A program made the position numbers and the translations under genes. Shown piece after piece: positions 43,048 to 53,572 of a stretch of DNA of 64,000 nt. The stretch's first letter is position 1; each line of letters opens with the position of its first letter. Location: positions 94,155 through 158,154 of the forward strand of contig CACFIH010000002.1 in the NCBI GenBank assembly GCA_902566365.1, given 5' to 3'. This stretch comes from an uncultured Pelagibacteraceae bacterium. GTDB lineage: Bacteria; Pseudomonadota; Alphaproteobacteria; Pelagibacterales; Pelagibacteraceae. Below the pieces are notes generated by a model. That model was not told where the DNA came from, did not search any database, and saw nothing but the letters and a program-made list of their open reading frames with translations.

Positions 43048-44868
43048 CTATTCTACTGTAACTGATTTTGCAAGATTTCTAGGTTTATCTATATCATAAC
43101 CTTTTTTAAGCGCAGAATAATAGGCAAGTTTTTGTAGTGGAATTGTTAACAAAAAAGGTAAAAGGTCTTCATTAGTGCTTTCAACCTCTATTGTTTCCCA
43201 AATATTTTCAGAAAAAATTTCATCTTTACTTTTATTTGTTATTAATAAAACTTTTGCACCTCTAGCTATAACTTCCTGCATATTAGATATTGTTTTTTTG
43301 TAATAATTATCCCTTGGTGCTAAAACAACTACTGGCATACCCTCTTCTATTAATGCTAAAGGTCCATGCTTCATTTCACCTGCTGGGTATCCTTCAGCGT
43401 GAATATAAGATAACTCTTTTAGTTTTAATGCTCCCTCTAGAGCAATAGGGTAAGAAAAACCTCTTCCTAAAAACATAGATCCTTTAGCTTCGTTAAATGT
43501 ATTTGAGATATTTTGAATTTTATTGTCTGTTTGTAAGGTTTGTTTAACAAGGTTTGGTAAATTTTTTAAATCTTTCAATTTTTCTAAAAAAGCCTTTTCG
43601 CTTATATCTTTTCTTAATAACCCAAGTTTTAAAGTTAAAATATAAAGTATTAATATTTGACCTAAAAAAGCTTTTGTGGAAGCGACACCTATTTCTGTCC
43701 CACAATGAATAGGTAAAACGAAATCTGAGTCACGCGATATTGAACTTTCTATGACATTAACAACAGCGCAAGTCTTCATGCCATTTTTTTTACACAAATC
43801 TAGTGCTGCATAAGTATCAGCTGTTTCGCCTGATTGTGAAACAAATATATATAAAGTTTCTTTTTTAAATCTATTTTTTCTATATCTAAACTCAGATGCA
43901 ATATCCACACTTACATCTAATGATGTTAATTGTTCAAACCAATATTTACTCATCAAACATGAATGATAAGCTGTGCCACAACCTATTAATGTTATTGAGG
44001 ATATATCTTTAGTTTTCCAGGGAAAATTATAGATATTTATATCATTATTTGCAGTATCTAAATATTCATTAATTCCGTTTTTTATGGTAGTTGGCTGCTC
44101 CTCAATTTCTTTTGCCATAAAATGTTTGTAATCACCCTTATCATATTTTTGATCTTCAGAGGATAATTCTAAAACTTTCTTGTTGATCTTTTTTCCCTCT
44201 TCATCAAAAAATTCTACGTGAGTTTTTTTAATTACACAAAATTCTCCATCATTAAGATATGTAATCTTATTAGTCATTGATTTAAGAGCATAAGAGTCAG
44301 AACCCAAATAATTTTCATTAGGTCCATATCCAACTGCTAAAGGTGAACCCCTTCTAGCACCAACAATTAAGTCAGGTTGATCCTTAAATAAGACTCCAAG
44401 GGCAAAACTTCCGTGTAATGATTTAAGAGTTTTTTTAATTGAATTAACAATATTATCACTTTTCAAATTTTCTGTTATTAAATGGACTATTACCTCAGTA
44501 TCTGTTTGTGATTTAAACTTATGACCTTTTCCTACTAGAAATTTTTTTAATAAAGTAGAATTTTCAATAATTCCATTATGAACTACTGAAACATTTTGAG
44601 ATGAATGAGGATGTGCATTGATACTATTTGGTAATCCATGCGTTGCCCATCTCACATGACCGATACCAATGGTTCCTTCCATATCTTTAACCAAAGAGTT
44701 TTTTTCAAGAATGTCTACTCTGCCTTCAGATTTTACTTCATTGATTAACCCACTTGAAAGTGTAGCAATGCCAGCAGAGTCATAACCCCTATATTCTAAT
44801 TTTTTTAAGGAATCTATAATTGTTGCTGAAACAGGTTTATAGCTATTAATTCCAATTATTCCACACAT
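43048..44868 (-). CDS. glmS: Glucosamine-fructose-6-phosphate aminotransferase
   Basis: MCGIIGINSYK; SIS domains; C-term DIDKPRNLAKSVTVE. Confidence 0.97.
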   Translation of the reverse strand: MCGIIGINSYKPVSATIIDSLKKLEYRGYDSAGIATLSSGLINEVKSEGRVDILEKNSLVKDMEGTIGIGHVRWATHGLPNSINAHPHSSQNVSVVHNGIIENSTLLKKFLVGKGHKFKSQTDTEVIVHLITENLKSDNIVNSIKKTLKSLHGSFALGVLFKDQPDLIVGARRGSPLAVGYGPNENYLGSDSYALKSMTNKITYLNDGEFCVIKKTHVEFFDEEGKKINKKVLELSSEDQKYDKGDYKHFMAKEIEEQPTTIKNGINEYLDTANNDINIYNFPWKTKDISSITLIGCGTAYHSCLMSKYWFEQLTSLDVSVDIASEFRYRKNRFKKETLYIFVSQSGETADTYAALDLCKKNGMKTCAVVNVIESSISRDSDFVLPIHCGTEIGVASTKAFLGQILILYILTLKLGLLRKDISEKAFLEKLKDLKNLPNLVKQTLQTDNKIQNISNTFNEAKGSMFLGRGFSYPIALEGALKLKELSYIHAEGYPAGEMKHGPLALIEEGMPVVVLAPRDNYYKKTISNMQEVIARGAKVLLITNKSKDEIFSENIWETIEVESTNEDLLPFLLTIPLQKLAYYSALKKGYDIDKPRNLAKSVTVE

Positions 44869-44870
44869 AA

Positions 44871-45494
44871 CTATTTTGACTTTCTTTTATAATTTTTAAT
44901 TTCAGTTTGTAAACTTCTAGTAAGTGCTAAAGATTTTTGACGAACTTTTTTTGTAATTACAGAACCTGCTCCAATTACACTATCCTTCTCAAGTATTATT
45001 GGTGCTACTAAAGATGAATTTGATCCTACAAATACATGATCTTTAATTCTAGTTTTATTTTTTTTAATTCCATCATAATTACAAGTTATAGTTCCTGCTC
45101 CAATGTTGACTGATTTACCAATCAAACTATCACCAATATAAGACAAATGATTAATTTTAGATTTTTTTCCAACTATACTTTTTTTAATTTCAACAAAATT
45201 TCCAATTTTAGATCCTTCCTTTAATGTTACGCCAGGTCTAACTCTTGCATAAGGTCCAATTTCAACTTTATTTTCTATCCTACAATTTTCAAGATGTGAA
45301 AATGATTTGATAATTACATTATTTCCTATTTTAACTTTTGTTCCAAAAACTACATAAGGTTCAATGGTTACATTTTTTCCTATCTTTGTATCTTTTGAAA
45401 AATAAATTGTCTCAGGACCAACCATTTTAACTCCTAACTTTAAAAATTTACTTCTAAGGTTGGTCTGAAGTTTTTGTAAATCTAACTGTTTCAT
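44871..45494 (-). CDS. GlmU-like left-handed beta-helix acetyltransferase, lacking uridylyltransferase domain
   Basis: ARVRPGVTLKEGSKIGNFVEIKKS, GAGTITCNYDGIKK; only 207 aa. Confidence 0.85.
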   Translation of the reverse strand: MKQLDLQKLQTNLRSKFLKLGVKMVGPETIYFSKDTKIGKNVTIEPYVVFGTKVKIGNNVIIKSFSHLENCRIENKVEIGPYARVRPGVTLKEGSKIGNFVEIKKSIVGKKSKINHLSYIGDSLIGKSVNIGAGTITCNYDGIKKNKTRIKDHVFVGSNSSLVAPIILEKDSVIGAGSVITKKVRQKSLALTRSLQTEIKNYKRKSK

Positions 45495-45565
45495 CTATGA
45501 AATTCTTTATATTAAGTATATATGTTTATTAATTCACAAAATATTTCTTAAAAATACTTTTTATT

Positions 45566-46249
45566 ATGAAGCAAAAATTTACAATACTTTTTGATTTAGA
45601 TGGAACTTTAGTAGATACAGCGCCAGATTTAATGCGTGCTCACAACCATGTAATGAGAAAATTTGGTTTTCCAACAAAATCAACAGGCGAAATAAGAAAT
45701 CTCGTCGGTCAAGGTGCTGGAGCAATGCTAGGAAGATCTATTTGGGGACAGGCTAAAAAAGAATTTGGAAAAGTTCAAGATGAAAAAATAAAAAAAGAAA
45801 TGGTGAAAGATTTTGTAGATTTTTATGGAAAAAATATTGTAAATGAAAGCAAACTAATAAATGGTGTAAAAGATTTTTTGATTTGGTCTAAAGACAACAA
45901 TATTTCCATGGCAGTTTGCACTAACAAACAGGAACATTTGGCAATCGATCTTTTAAAAAAAATTGGCATATATGATTTTTTCGAGTATGTAGCAGGTCAC
46001 AATACATTTGATTATTGTAAACCTGATCCTAGACATTTAACGTCTGTAGTTGAAATTTTAGATGGGGATCTTAAAAAAACTTTGATGATAGGTGATAGTG
46101 AAACAGATGCAAACGCGGCAAAGGCTGCGGGAATTCCAGTTATTTTACTTGAAGATGGTTATACAGAAAAAAATATAACTGAAATTTACCATAATCACTT
46201 AATAAAGGACTTCATTGGTATTGAAAAAATCGTAACAAAATATCTTTAA
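45566..46249 (+). CDS. gph: HAD phosphoglycolate phosphatase-like
   Basis: FDLDGTLVDTAPDL, GDSETDANAAKAAGI. Confidence 0.86.
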   Translation: MKQKFTILFDLDGTLVDTAPDLMRAHNHVMRKFGFPTKSTGEIRNLVGQGAGAMLGRSIWGQAKKEFGKVQDEKIKKEMVKDFVDFYGKNIVNESKLINGVKDFLIWSKDNNISMAVCTNKQEHLAIDLLKKIGIYDFFEYVAGHNTFDYCKPDPRHLTSVVEILDGDLKKTLMIGDSETDANAAKAAGIPVILLEDGYTEKNITEIYHNHLIKDFIGIEKIVTKYL

Positions 46250-46300
46250 TATTGATTATTTTTTTTTAACTATTAGAACAGTTTTCAACTAGGAGTTATT

Positions 46301-47803
46301 TTGATCATACATAACGTAAAAGTTTTCCCATCTAAAGTTCACTTACCCAAAAAAAAACAACTAGCTTGGAAAATCGCAGAGATTGCTAGTGATAATGCAA
46401 AGTTAGATAAAGAGGCGATAGAGATGGTGATTAATAGAATTATTGATAATGCTTCAGTTGCGATAGCTTCTTTAAATAGACGTCCAGTTGTTTCATCTCG
46501 AGAAATGGCTTTAAAACATTTAAGAAAAAATGGTGCAACATTATTTGGAGTTGATAATAAATTAAAATTTGATTGTGAATGGGCGGCATGGAGCAATGGT
46601 ACGGCCGTAAGAGAACTTGATTTTCATGATACTTTTTTAGCAGCTGATTATAGTCATCCTGGTGATAACATCCCACCTTTACTAAGTGTTGCTCAACAAA
46701 ACAAAAAAAGTGGACTTGATCTTTTAAGAGGTATAATTACTGCTTATGAAGTGCAAGTTAATCTAGTCAAGGGAATTTGTTTACATAAACATAAGGTTGA
46801 CCACATAGCTCATCTAGGACCAAGTGTTGCTGCTGGAATTGGATCGATGTTAAGATTAAATACAGAAACAATCTATCAAGCAATTCAGCAAGCCTTGCAC
46901 ACAACTATTTCAACAAGACAATCTAGAAAAGGTGAAATCTCCAGTTGGAAAGCTTATGCACCAGCGCATGCTGGTAAACTTGCAATCGAAGCTGTAGATA
47001 GAGTTATGCGAGGTGAAGGTGCACCAAGTCCAATTTATGAAGGTGAAGATAGTGTTATAGCAAGAATTTTAGATGGAAAAAAAGCATTATATAAAGTTCC
47101 ACTTCCAAAAAAAAATGAAACTAAAAAAGCTATACTTGAAACCTACACAAAAGAATATTCTGCAGAATATCAATCTCAAGCATTAATTGATCTTGCAAAA
47201 AAACTTAAAAAAAAAATATCAAATCTAAATCAAATAAGGAAAATTGATATTTATACCAGTCATCATACTCATTATGTAATTGGCACTGGTGCCAACGATC
47301 CTCAAAAAATGGATCCAAATGCAAGTAGAGAAACATTAGACCACTCAATAATGTACATTTTTGCTGTAGCGTTAGAAGATGGTAGTTGGCATCATGTAAA
47401 ATCTTATTCGAAAGCTAGAGCAAAAAGAAAAAGTACAATTAAGATTTGGAGATCAATCAAAACACATGAGGATAAAAAATGGACCAAAAGATATCATGAT
47501 CCAAACCCTAGAAAAAAAGCTTTTGGAGCAAAAGTCACAATTACCCTTAAAAATGGAAAAAAAATTACCGAAGAACAAGGAGTTGCAGATGCTCATCCTT
47601 ATGGCTCAAGACCGTTCAAGAGAAAAAACTATATAAACAAATTTCTAACTCTTACAAAAGATATATTAGAAAAAAAAGAAATTGAAAGATTTTTAAAGAC
47701 AGCACAAAACTTAAGAAAACTAAAGTCAGGTCAATTAGACAGATTAAATATCAGTGTTAAAAAGAGCAAAATCAAACGAAATTTAAAAAAAGGAATTTTT
47801 TAA
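46301..47803 (+). CDS. prpD: 2-methylcitrate dehydratase (TTG start)
   Basis: MmgE/PrpD family sequence; AGGAG 5 bp upstream of TTG at 46301; operon with prpB and prpC. Confidence 0.9.
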   Translation: MIIHNVKVFPSKVHLPKKKQLAWKIAEIASDNAKLDKEAIEMVINRIIDNASVAIASLNRRPVVSSREMALKHLRKNGATLFGVDNKLKFDCEWAAWSNGTAVRELDFHDTFLAADYSHPGDNIPPLLSVAQQNKKSGLDLLRGIITAYEVQVNLVKGICLHKHKVDHIAHLGPSVAAGIGSMLRLNTETIYQAIQQALHTTISTRQSRKGEISSWKAYAPAHAGKLAIEAVDRVMRGEGAPSPIYEGEDSVIARILDGKKALYKVPLPKKNETKKAILETYTKEYSAEYQSQALIDLAKKLKKKISNLNQIRKIDIYTSHHTHYVIGTGANDPQKMDPNASRETLDHSIMYIFAVALEDGSWHHVKSYSKARAKRKSTIKIWRSIKTHEDKKWTKRYHDPNPRKKAFGAKVTITLKNGKKITEEQGVADAHPYGSRPFKRKNYINKFLTLTKDILEKKEIERFLKTAQNLRKLKSGQLDRLNISVKKSKIKRNLKKGIF

Positions 47804-48699
47804 TGCATTTTATTGATAAAGATCCAAAACAAAAAAGAGAAGATTTTTCTAAAAAATTAAAATCCAAAAAAATATTAAGAGCTCCTGGTGCTTATAATCC
47901 TTTAACAGCAAAATTAATTGAGGAGATTGGTTATGATGCTGTTTATGTTTCAGGAGGTGTTATGGCAAATGATCTTGGATTTCCTGATATTGGCTTAACT
48001 ACACTGCAGGATGTTAGTACCCGATCGTACTTAATTTCTAGAGTTACAAATCTTCCTACAATTGTAGATATAGATACAGGATTTAAATCATGTAAAGAAA
48101 CCATAGAAACTTTTGAACAGTTTGGAATTACTGGAGTTCATTTAGAAGATCAAATTGAAAGAAAAAGATGTGGACACCTAGATAATAAAGAATTGATATC
48201 CACTGATGAAATGGTGAAAAAAATTAAAGAATGTGTTTCTGCAAAAAAAGATGAAAATTTTAAGATTATTGCAAGATCCGATGCAAAAAGTGTAGAAGGA
48301 ATTGATAAAATGATCGAGAGATGTAAGGCGTATATTGGTGCTGGAGCAGAAATTATATTTCCTGAAGCACTTCATGATGAAAAAGATTTTGAAAAAGTTA
48401 GAAAAGAATTGTCGTGTTATTTGTTAGCCAATATGACTGAATTTGGAAAAACTAAATTATTAAATTATAAACAATTAGAGGAACTTGGTTATAATATAGT
48501 TATTTATCCTGTTACAACTCAAAGGTTAGCAATGAAAAACGTTGAGGATGGTTTGAGAGACATTTATGCAAATGGACACCAAAACAATATTATTGATAAA
48601 ATGCAAACCAGAAAAAGATTATATGATCTTGTAGATTATGAAAAATATAATAGTTTAGATGAAAAAATTTATAACTTTGACACTGATGGTCACGAATAA
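47803..48699 (+). CDS. prpB: Methylisocitrate lyase
   Basis: PGAYNPLTAKLIEEIGYDAVYVSGG, GVHLEDQIERKRCGH. Confidence 0.93.
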   Translation: MHFIDKDPKQKREDFSKKLKSKKILRAPGAYNPLTAKLIEEIGYDAVYVSGGVMANDLGFPDIGLTTLQDVSTRSYLISRVTNLPTIVDIDTGFKSCKETIETFEQFGITGVHLEDQIERKRCGHLDNKELISTDEMVKKIKECVSAKKDENFKIIARSDAKSVEGIDKMIERCKAYIGAGAEIIFPEALHDEKDFEKVRKELSCYLLANMTEFGKTKLLNYKQLEELGYNIVIYPVTTQRLAMKNVEDGLRDIYANGHQNNIIDKMQTRKRLYDLVDYEKYNSLDEKIYNFDTDGHE

Positions 48700-49823
48700 T
48701 GAGTGATGATATTAAAAAAGGCTTACTAGGAATTGTTGTAGACGAAACAGAAGTATCAAAAGTAATGCCTGAAATTAACTCTCTTACTTATAGAGGTTAT
48801 GCTGCTCAAGATCTTTGTGAATATTGTAGATTTGAGGAAGTAGCTTATCTTATTTTAAATAAAGATTTACCTAATACTATCCAACTTAGAAAATTTGAAA
48901 AAGAAGAAAAAAATAATAGAGATTTATCTAAAGACTTATATTCAGTTATAAAAAAAATGCCTAAAAAATCTCATCCTATGGATGTAGCCAGAACTGCCGT
49001 AAGCATTATGGGATTAGAGGATAGAGAAACAACAGACTCTTCTCCTGAGGCAAATATGAGAAAAGCGATAAGAATACTTGCAAAAACTCCAACTGCATTA
49101 GCTGCATTCTACAGAATTAGAAAAGGTAAAAAAATCATTAAACCAAAGAAAAATTTAAATATAGCAGAAAACTTTTTTTATATGTGTTTTGGAAAAATTC
49201 CACAAAAAGAAATAGTTAAAGCTTTTGATGTTTCTTTGATATTATATGCAGAACATAGCTTTAACGTCTCAACTTTTACCGCAAGAACTATTACAAGCAG
49301 TTTATCAGATATACATGGTGCAATTACAGGTGCAATTGCAAGTTTAAAAGGTCCATTACATGGAGGAGCTAATGAAGAAGTTATGCATATGATGAATAAG
49401 ATCAAAGATCCTAAAAATGCTCTTAAATGGATTAACAATGCATTAGATAATAAAGATGTTGTTATGGGATTTGGCCATAGAGTTTATAAAAGTGGAGACT
49501 CAAGAGTTCCTACAATGAGAAAATATTTTGCTAAAGTAGCAAAAATTAAAAAAGATAAAAAATTTGAGAAAATTTATGACATTGTAGAAAAGGTAATGAT
49601 AGAAAGAAAAAATATTTATCCGAATGTTGATTATCCTACAGGACCTACTTATCACTTAATGGGTTTTGATACTGATTTTTTCACACCAATTTTTGTTATT
49701 TCAAGAATAACTGGTTGGTCGGCACATATAATGGAACAACATGCTGCTAACAAATTAATCAGACCATTAGCTAGTTACAAAGGTAACAAGCACAGAAAAG
49801 TTTTAGAATTAAATCAAAGATAA
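48699..49823 (+). CDS. prpC: 2-methylcitrate synthase/citrate synthase
   Basis: Citrate synthase fold motifs, GFGHRVYKSGDSR; context. Confidence 0.9.
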   Translation: MSDDIKKGLLGIVVDETEVSKVMPEINSLTYRGYAAQDLCEYCRFEEVAYLILNKDLPNTIQLRKFEKEEKNNRDLSKDLYSVIKKMPKKSHPMDVARTAVSIMGLEDRETTDSSPEANMRKAIRILAKTPTALAAFYRIRKGKKIIKPKKNLNIAENFFYMCFGKIPQKEIVKAFDVSLILYAEHSFNVSTFTARTITSSLSDIHGAITGAIASLKGPLHGGANEEVMHMMNKIKDPKNALKWINNALDNKDVVMGFGHRVYKSGDSRVPTMRKYFAKVAKIKKDKKFEKIYDIVEKVMIERKNIYPNVDYPTGPTYHLMGFDTDFFTPIFVISRITGWSAHIMEQHAANKLIRPLASYKGNKHRKVLELNQR

Positions 49824-50453
49824 TTATTGTTTTTCGATTTTAGCAAACCGTGAATTAAGAAGAATTTCACATTTAAAACTATTTGTTTTTACAAACTCAT
49901 TTATAGCTTTTTTAACACCAGGAGCATACGAGAGATTGTAATCATCACATAAAATTGTTCCATTTTTGTTAATAACTTCAATACAATTATTTAAATCATT
50001 TTTTACAGTTTCATAATCATGTCCGCCATCTAAAAATACATAATCTATTTTAGAAATATCTAATTCCTTTAAAACTTTATTAGAGTTTCCGATTATTAAA
50101 TTTACATTTTTTTCAAATTTCTTTAAAAGATCTTTTACTGCTTCTAAACTATACGGATCTTGTTTTTTAAAATACTTGAAGTAAATTTGTTTTAAAGGAT
50201 TTGAAAATTTAGTGTTAGGTATTATTTCGGATTTGTTTTCATTATTTTTTTTAAATAAATCTAAACCTACATATTGAAAATCTTCCCCATGAATCTGGTA
50301 AAGCAACTCACAAACATTTCTAGCTGTAACTCCATGAAAAACTCCTACCTCTAAGAAAAATTTAGGTTTTTTTTTTTCAATTTCTCTTAAAAAAAAATCT
50401 CCATCACCTTTTTGTTTGAGGCTCGTTTTTCTAAAGTATTTTTTATATTTCAA
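49824..50453 (-). CDS. Class I SAM-dependent methyltransferase
   Basis: FFLEVGVFHGVTARNV, DYVFLDGGHDYETVKNDL. Confidence 0.8.
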   Translation of the reverse strand: MKYKKYFRKTSLKQKGDGDFFLREIEKKKPKFFLEVGVFHGVTARNVCELLYQIHGEDFQYVGLDLFKKNNENKSEIIPNTKFSNPLKQIYFKYFKKQDPYSLEAVKDLLKKFEKNVNLIIGNSNKVLKELDISKIDYVFLDGGHDYETVKNDLNNCIEVINKNGTILCDDYNLSYAPGVKKAINEFVKTNSFKCEILLNSRFAKIEKQ

Positions 50454-50458
50454 TAGAG

Positions 50459-51475
50459 TTAACTAAATGCTTCAGCCCAAGTACCTTGTGTTGATGCTTT
50501 TGAATACTCAGTGGCTCTGCCCTCAAAAAAGTTCATATGCTCAACTGCGTTTAACATGGTGTCCAGCCATCCTAAAGGATTTTTTTCAATTTTATAAATC
50601 GGTTCCAATCCAAGTTGAACTAACCTTCTATTAGCAATAAATCTTATATAGTCTTTTACTTCTTGAGCGGTTAAACCTTCCATTGGGCCCATCTCAAATG
50701 CTAAATCAATAAAAGCATCTTCATGTTCAACTATAATTCTGCATGCTTCATATAATTCTTTCTTTAATTTGGGAGTCCAAATTTCAGGATTTTCTTTTAT
50801 GAATTCTTTGAAAATTCTTATCATCGAATTACAATGGAGAGTCTCATCTCTAACAGACCATGTAACTATCTGACCCATACCTTTCATTTTATTATGTCTT
50901 GGAAAATTTAATAAAATTGCAAAACTTGCAAATAACTGGAGACCTTCAGTAAAAGCACTAAATACCGCAACTGTTTTTGCAATATCTTCTTTTGAGTTTA
51001 CATTGAAGCCCTGCATATAATCATACTTATCTTTCATTTCTTTATACTTCATAAAAGCTGAGTATTCAGACTCTGGCATTCCAATAGTATCTAATAAATG
51101 AGAATAAGCAGCCACATGCACAGTTTCCATTGCAGCAAAAGCTGTCATCATCATTAAAACTTCAGTAGGTTTGAAAACAGTTGTGTAATGTCTTAAATAA
51201 CAATTATTAACTTCAACATCTGCTTGGGTAAAAAACCTAAATATTTGTGTTAATAAATTTTTTTCTGGCTGAGATAAATTTTTTTGCCAGTCTCTAACGT
51301 CGTCCCCAAGAGGAACTTCTTCTGGTAACCAATGTATTCTTTGCTGTGTGAGCCAAGCATCATAACACCATGGATACCTAAACGGCTTATAAACTGGGTT
51401 TTCAGTTAATAAACCCATTTTTTTTGGCTGAATAATTTCTTTTTTTTCTACTTTAATTTTTTCTGCTACTGACAT
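50459..51475 (-). CDS. nrdB: Ribonucleotide reductase class I beta subunit
   Basis: Ferritin-like Glu/His ligands; start at MSVAEK. Confidence 0.94.
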   Translation of the reverse strand: MSVAEKIKVEKKEIIQPKKMGLLTENPVYKPFRYPWCYDAWLTQQRIHWLPEEVPLGDDVRDWQKNLSQPEKNLLTQIFRFFTQADVEVNNCYLRHYTTVFKPTEVLMMMTAFAAMETVHVAAYSHLLDTIGMPESEYSAFMKYKEMKDKYDYMQGFNVNSKEDIAKTVAVFSAFTEGLQLFASFAILLNFPRHNKMKGMGQIVTWSVRDETLHCNSMIRIFKEFIKENPEIWTPKLKKELYEACRIIVEHEDAFIDLAFEMGPMEGLTAQEVKDYIRFIANRRLVQLGLEPIYKIEKNPLGWLDTMLNAVEHMNFFEGRATEYSKASTQGTWAEAFS

Positions 51476-53406
51476 GATAAACATTCCTCATATTCTTGTT
51501 GTTCGTTTGATTGTTGATTTTTAGACTTATACACATTCGCTGTAATATCGGTTGATTTGGAATCATTGATATTTTCAGCTCTTTGGATTGATTTTGATCT
51601 ACAGTAATAAAGGCTTTTTAAACCTTTTTTCCATGCATCAAAATGAATTTTATGTAATTCTTTTTTATGAACGTCTGCTGGTAAAAATAAATTAACTGAT
51701 TGTGCTTGTGAAATAAATGGAGTTCTGTCTCCACTTAGTTCTATGATCCAGTTTTGATTCAATTCAAAAGCGGTTTTGAAAACATCTTTTTCTAAATCTG
51801 TTAAAAAATCTAAATGTGATACTGAGCCTTGATTTGTTGTAATTGTTGACCAGATTTCATCATTATTTTTTCCATGGCTATCTAAAATTTCTTCCAGGTA
51901 TCTGTTTCTAACATTAAAAGATCCTGATAAAGTTTTGTGAGTATAGCTATTTGCTGCAATAGGTTCAACGCCTGGTGAAGCTCCACCACAAATTATGGAA
52001 ATAGAAGCTGTTGGTGCTATTGCCGTTTTATTAGAAAATCTCTCTTGATAACCATATTCAGCTGCATCAGGACATGCTCCTCTCTCTTCAGCTAAGTCTT
52101 TTGATGCTTGATTAACTTTTTCATGAATATTTTTGAAAATTTTTTTATTCCATGATTTTGCCATTACAGATTCAAGAGGAATTCTTTTTTGTTGTAAAAA
52201 AGAGTGAAAACCCATTACTCCTAACCCAACACTTCTTTCTCTTTGTGCAGAATATTTAGCATCTTTAAATTGATCAGGTGCCTTATCTATAAAGTCAGAT
52301 AGTACATTATCTAAAAATCTCATTACATCATTAATCATATTTTTATCATCTTTCCATTCGTCATATTTTTCAATATTTAAAGAAGATAAGCAACAAACAG
52401 CAGTTCTGTCTTTCCCATCTTTATCAATACCTGTTGGTAGAGTTATTTCACTACATAAATTTGAAGTTTTAACTGTTAAATTAGCTAGCTTGTGATGTTG
52501 TGGAATTTGTCTATTAACAGTATCTATATAAATAATATACGGCTCACCAGTTTCTATTCTTGCTGTTAATAATCTTATCCATAAATTTCTTGCTGACAAA
52601 GTTTGTTGAACTGAACCGTCGGCTGGACTTTTAAGTGCCCATTGTTCATCTGTTTCTACTGCACGCATAAAAGCATCCGATATTAAAACACCATGATGAA
52701 GATTTAATGATTTTCTATTTGGGTCTCCACCAGTTGGTCTTCTCATTTCAATAAACTCTTCAATCTCTGGATGATCAATTGGTAAATAACATGCTGCAGA
52801 ACCTCTTCTTAAAGAACCTTGGCTAATAGCCATAGTTAAAGAATCCATCACTTTAATAAATGGAATTATTCCTGAAGTTTTTCCAACTCTACCAATTTTT
52901 TCTCCAATGGATCTGAGGTTGCCCCAGTAACTTCCTATGCCACCACCTTTTGCAGCTAACCAAACATTCTCACTCCAAAGATCAAGAATTCCTCCCAAAC
53001 TATCTGAGGCCTCATTTAAAAAACAAGAAATGGGGAGTCCTCTTTTCGTTCCACCATTAGATAAAACTGGTGTAGCTGGCATAAACCAAAGATTGCTTAT
53101 ATAGTTATAAATTCTTTGTGCATGAAGATTGTCATCTGCATAAGTACTCGCTACTCTTGCAAATAAATCTTGGAAAGATTCATTGTGACCTAAATATCTG
53201 TCTCTCAAGGTAGCTTTACCAAAATCTGTTAAATTCGAGTCTCTTGATCTGTCAATTTTAATTATTATACCTTTGTCATTTTGAAAAAGTTCTGTTTCAT
53301 TATTTAGTGAAAAAAGATCTGGTCTATCTGCTTTTTCTACCTTGTTTATTTCAGGGCTATATTCGGAGACAGCTTTCTTGAGTGCCTGTGATAGAATTTT
53401 ATTCAT
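51466..53406 (-). CDS. nrdA: Ribonucleotide reductase class I alpha subunit
   Basis: LSNGGTKRGLPISCFLNE, NLCSEI, C-terminal CLSC. Confidence 0.94.
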   Translation of the reverse strand: MNKILSQALKKAVSEYSPEINKVEKADRPDLFSLNNETELFQNDKGIIIKIDRSRDSNLTDFGKATLRDRYLGHNESFQDLFARVASTYADDNLHAQRIYNYISNLWFMPATPVLSNGGTKRGLPISCFLNEASDSLGGILDLWSENVWLAAKGGGIGSYWGNLRSIGEKIGRVGKTSGIIPFIKVMDSLTMAISQGSLRRGSAACYLPIDHPEIEEFIEMRRPTGGDPNRKSLNLHHGVLISDAFMRAVETDEQWALKSPADGSVQQTLSARNLWIRLLTARIETGEPYIIYIDTVNRQIPQHHKLANLTVKTSNLCSEITLPTGIDKDGKDRTAVCCLSSLNIEKYDEWKDDKNMINDVMRFLDNVLSDFIDKAPDQFKDAKYSAQRERSVGLGVMGFHSFLQQKRIPLESVMAKSWNKKIFKNIHEKVNQASKDLAEERGACPDAAEYGYQERFSNKTAIAPTASISIICGGASPGVEPIAANSYTHKTLSGSFNVRNRYLEEILDSHGKNNDEIWSTITTNQGSVSHLDFLTDLEKDVFKTAFELNQNWIIELSGDRTPFISQAQSVNLFLPADVHKKELHKIHFDAWKKGLKSLYYCRSKSIQRAENINDSKSTDITANVYKSKNQQSNEQQEYEECLSCQ

Positions 53407-53439
53407 TTTGTCCTATTATATTCGTTATTTTGGCTTAAA

Positions 53440-53486
53440 CAACTATATGTTGTATACGCAAATCATTAATATACTAAATGTTCAGT
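53440..53486. promoter_or_regulatory. Tandem NrdR-box-like sites upstream of nrdA
   Basis: caaCTATATGTTGTat at 53440-53455 and ataCTAAATGTTCAGT at 53471-53486, start-to-start 31 bp. Confidence 0.6.
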
Positions 53487-53495
53487 AAATCAATA

Positions 53496-53510
53496 GAACA
53501 TTTATAGAAC
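53496..53510. promoter_or_regulatory. LexA-like box GAAC-N7-GAAC
   Basis: GAACATTTATAGAAC, matching the alphaproteobacterial GTTC-N7-GTTC form on the minus (nrdA) strand. Confidence 0.5.
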
Positions 53511-53572
53511 ATTAAAAAAAAATTTCAACTAAATTTTTCATAAATAACTAAAAAAAAGGTAAGTAATAAACA

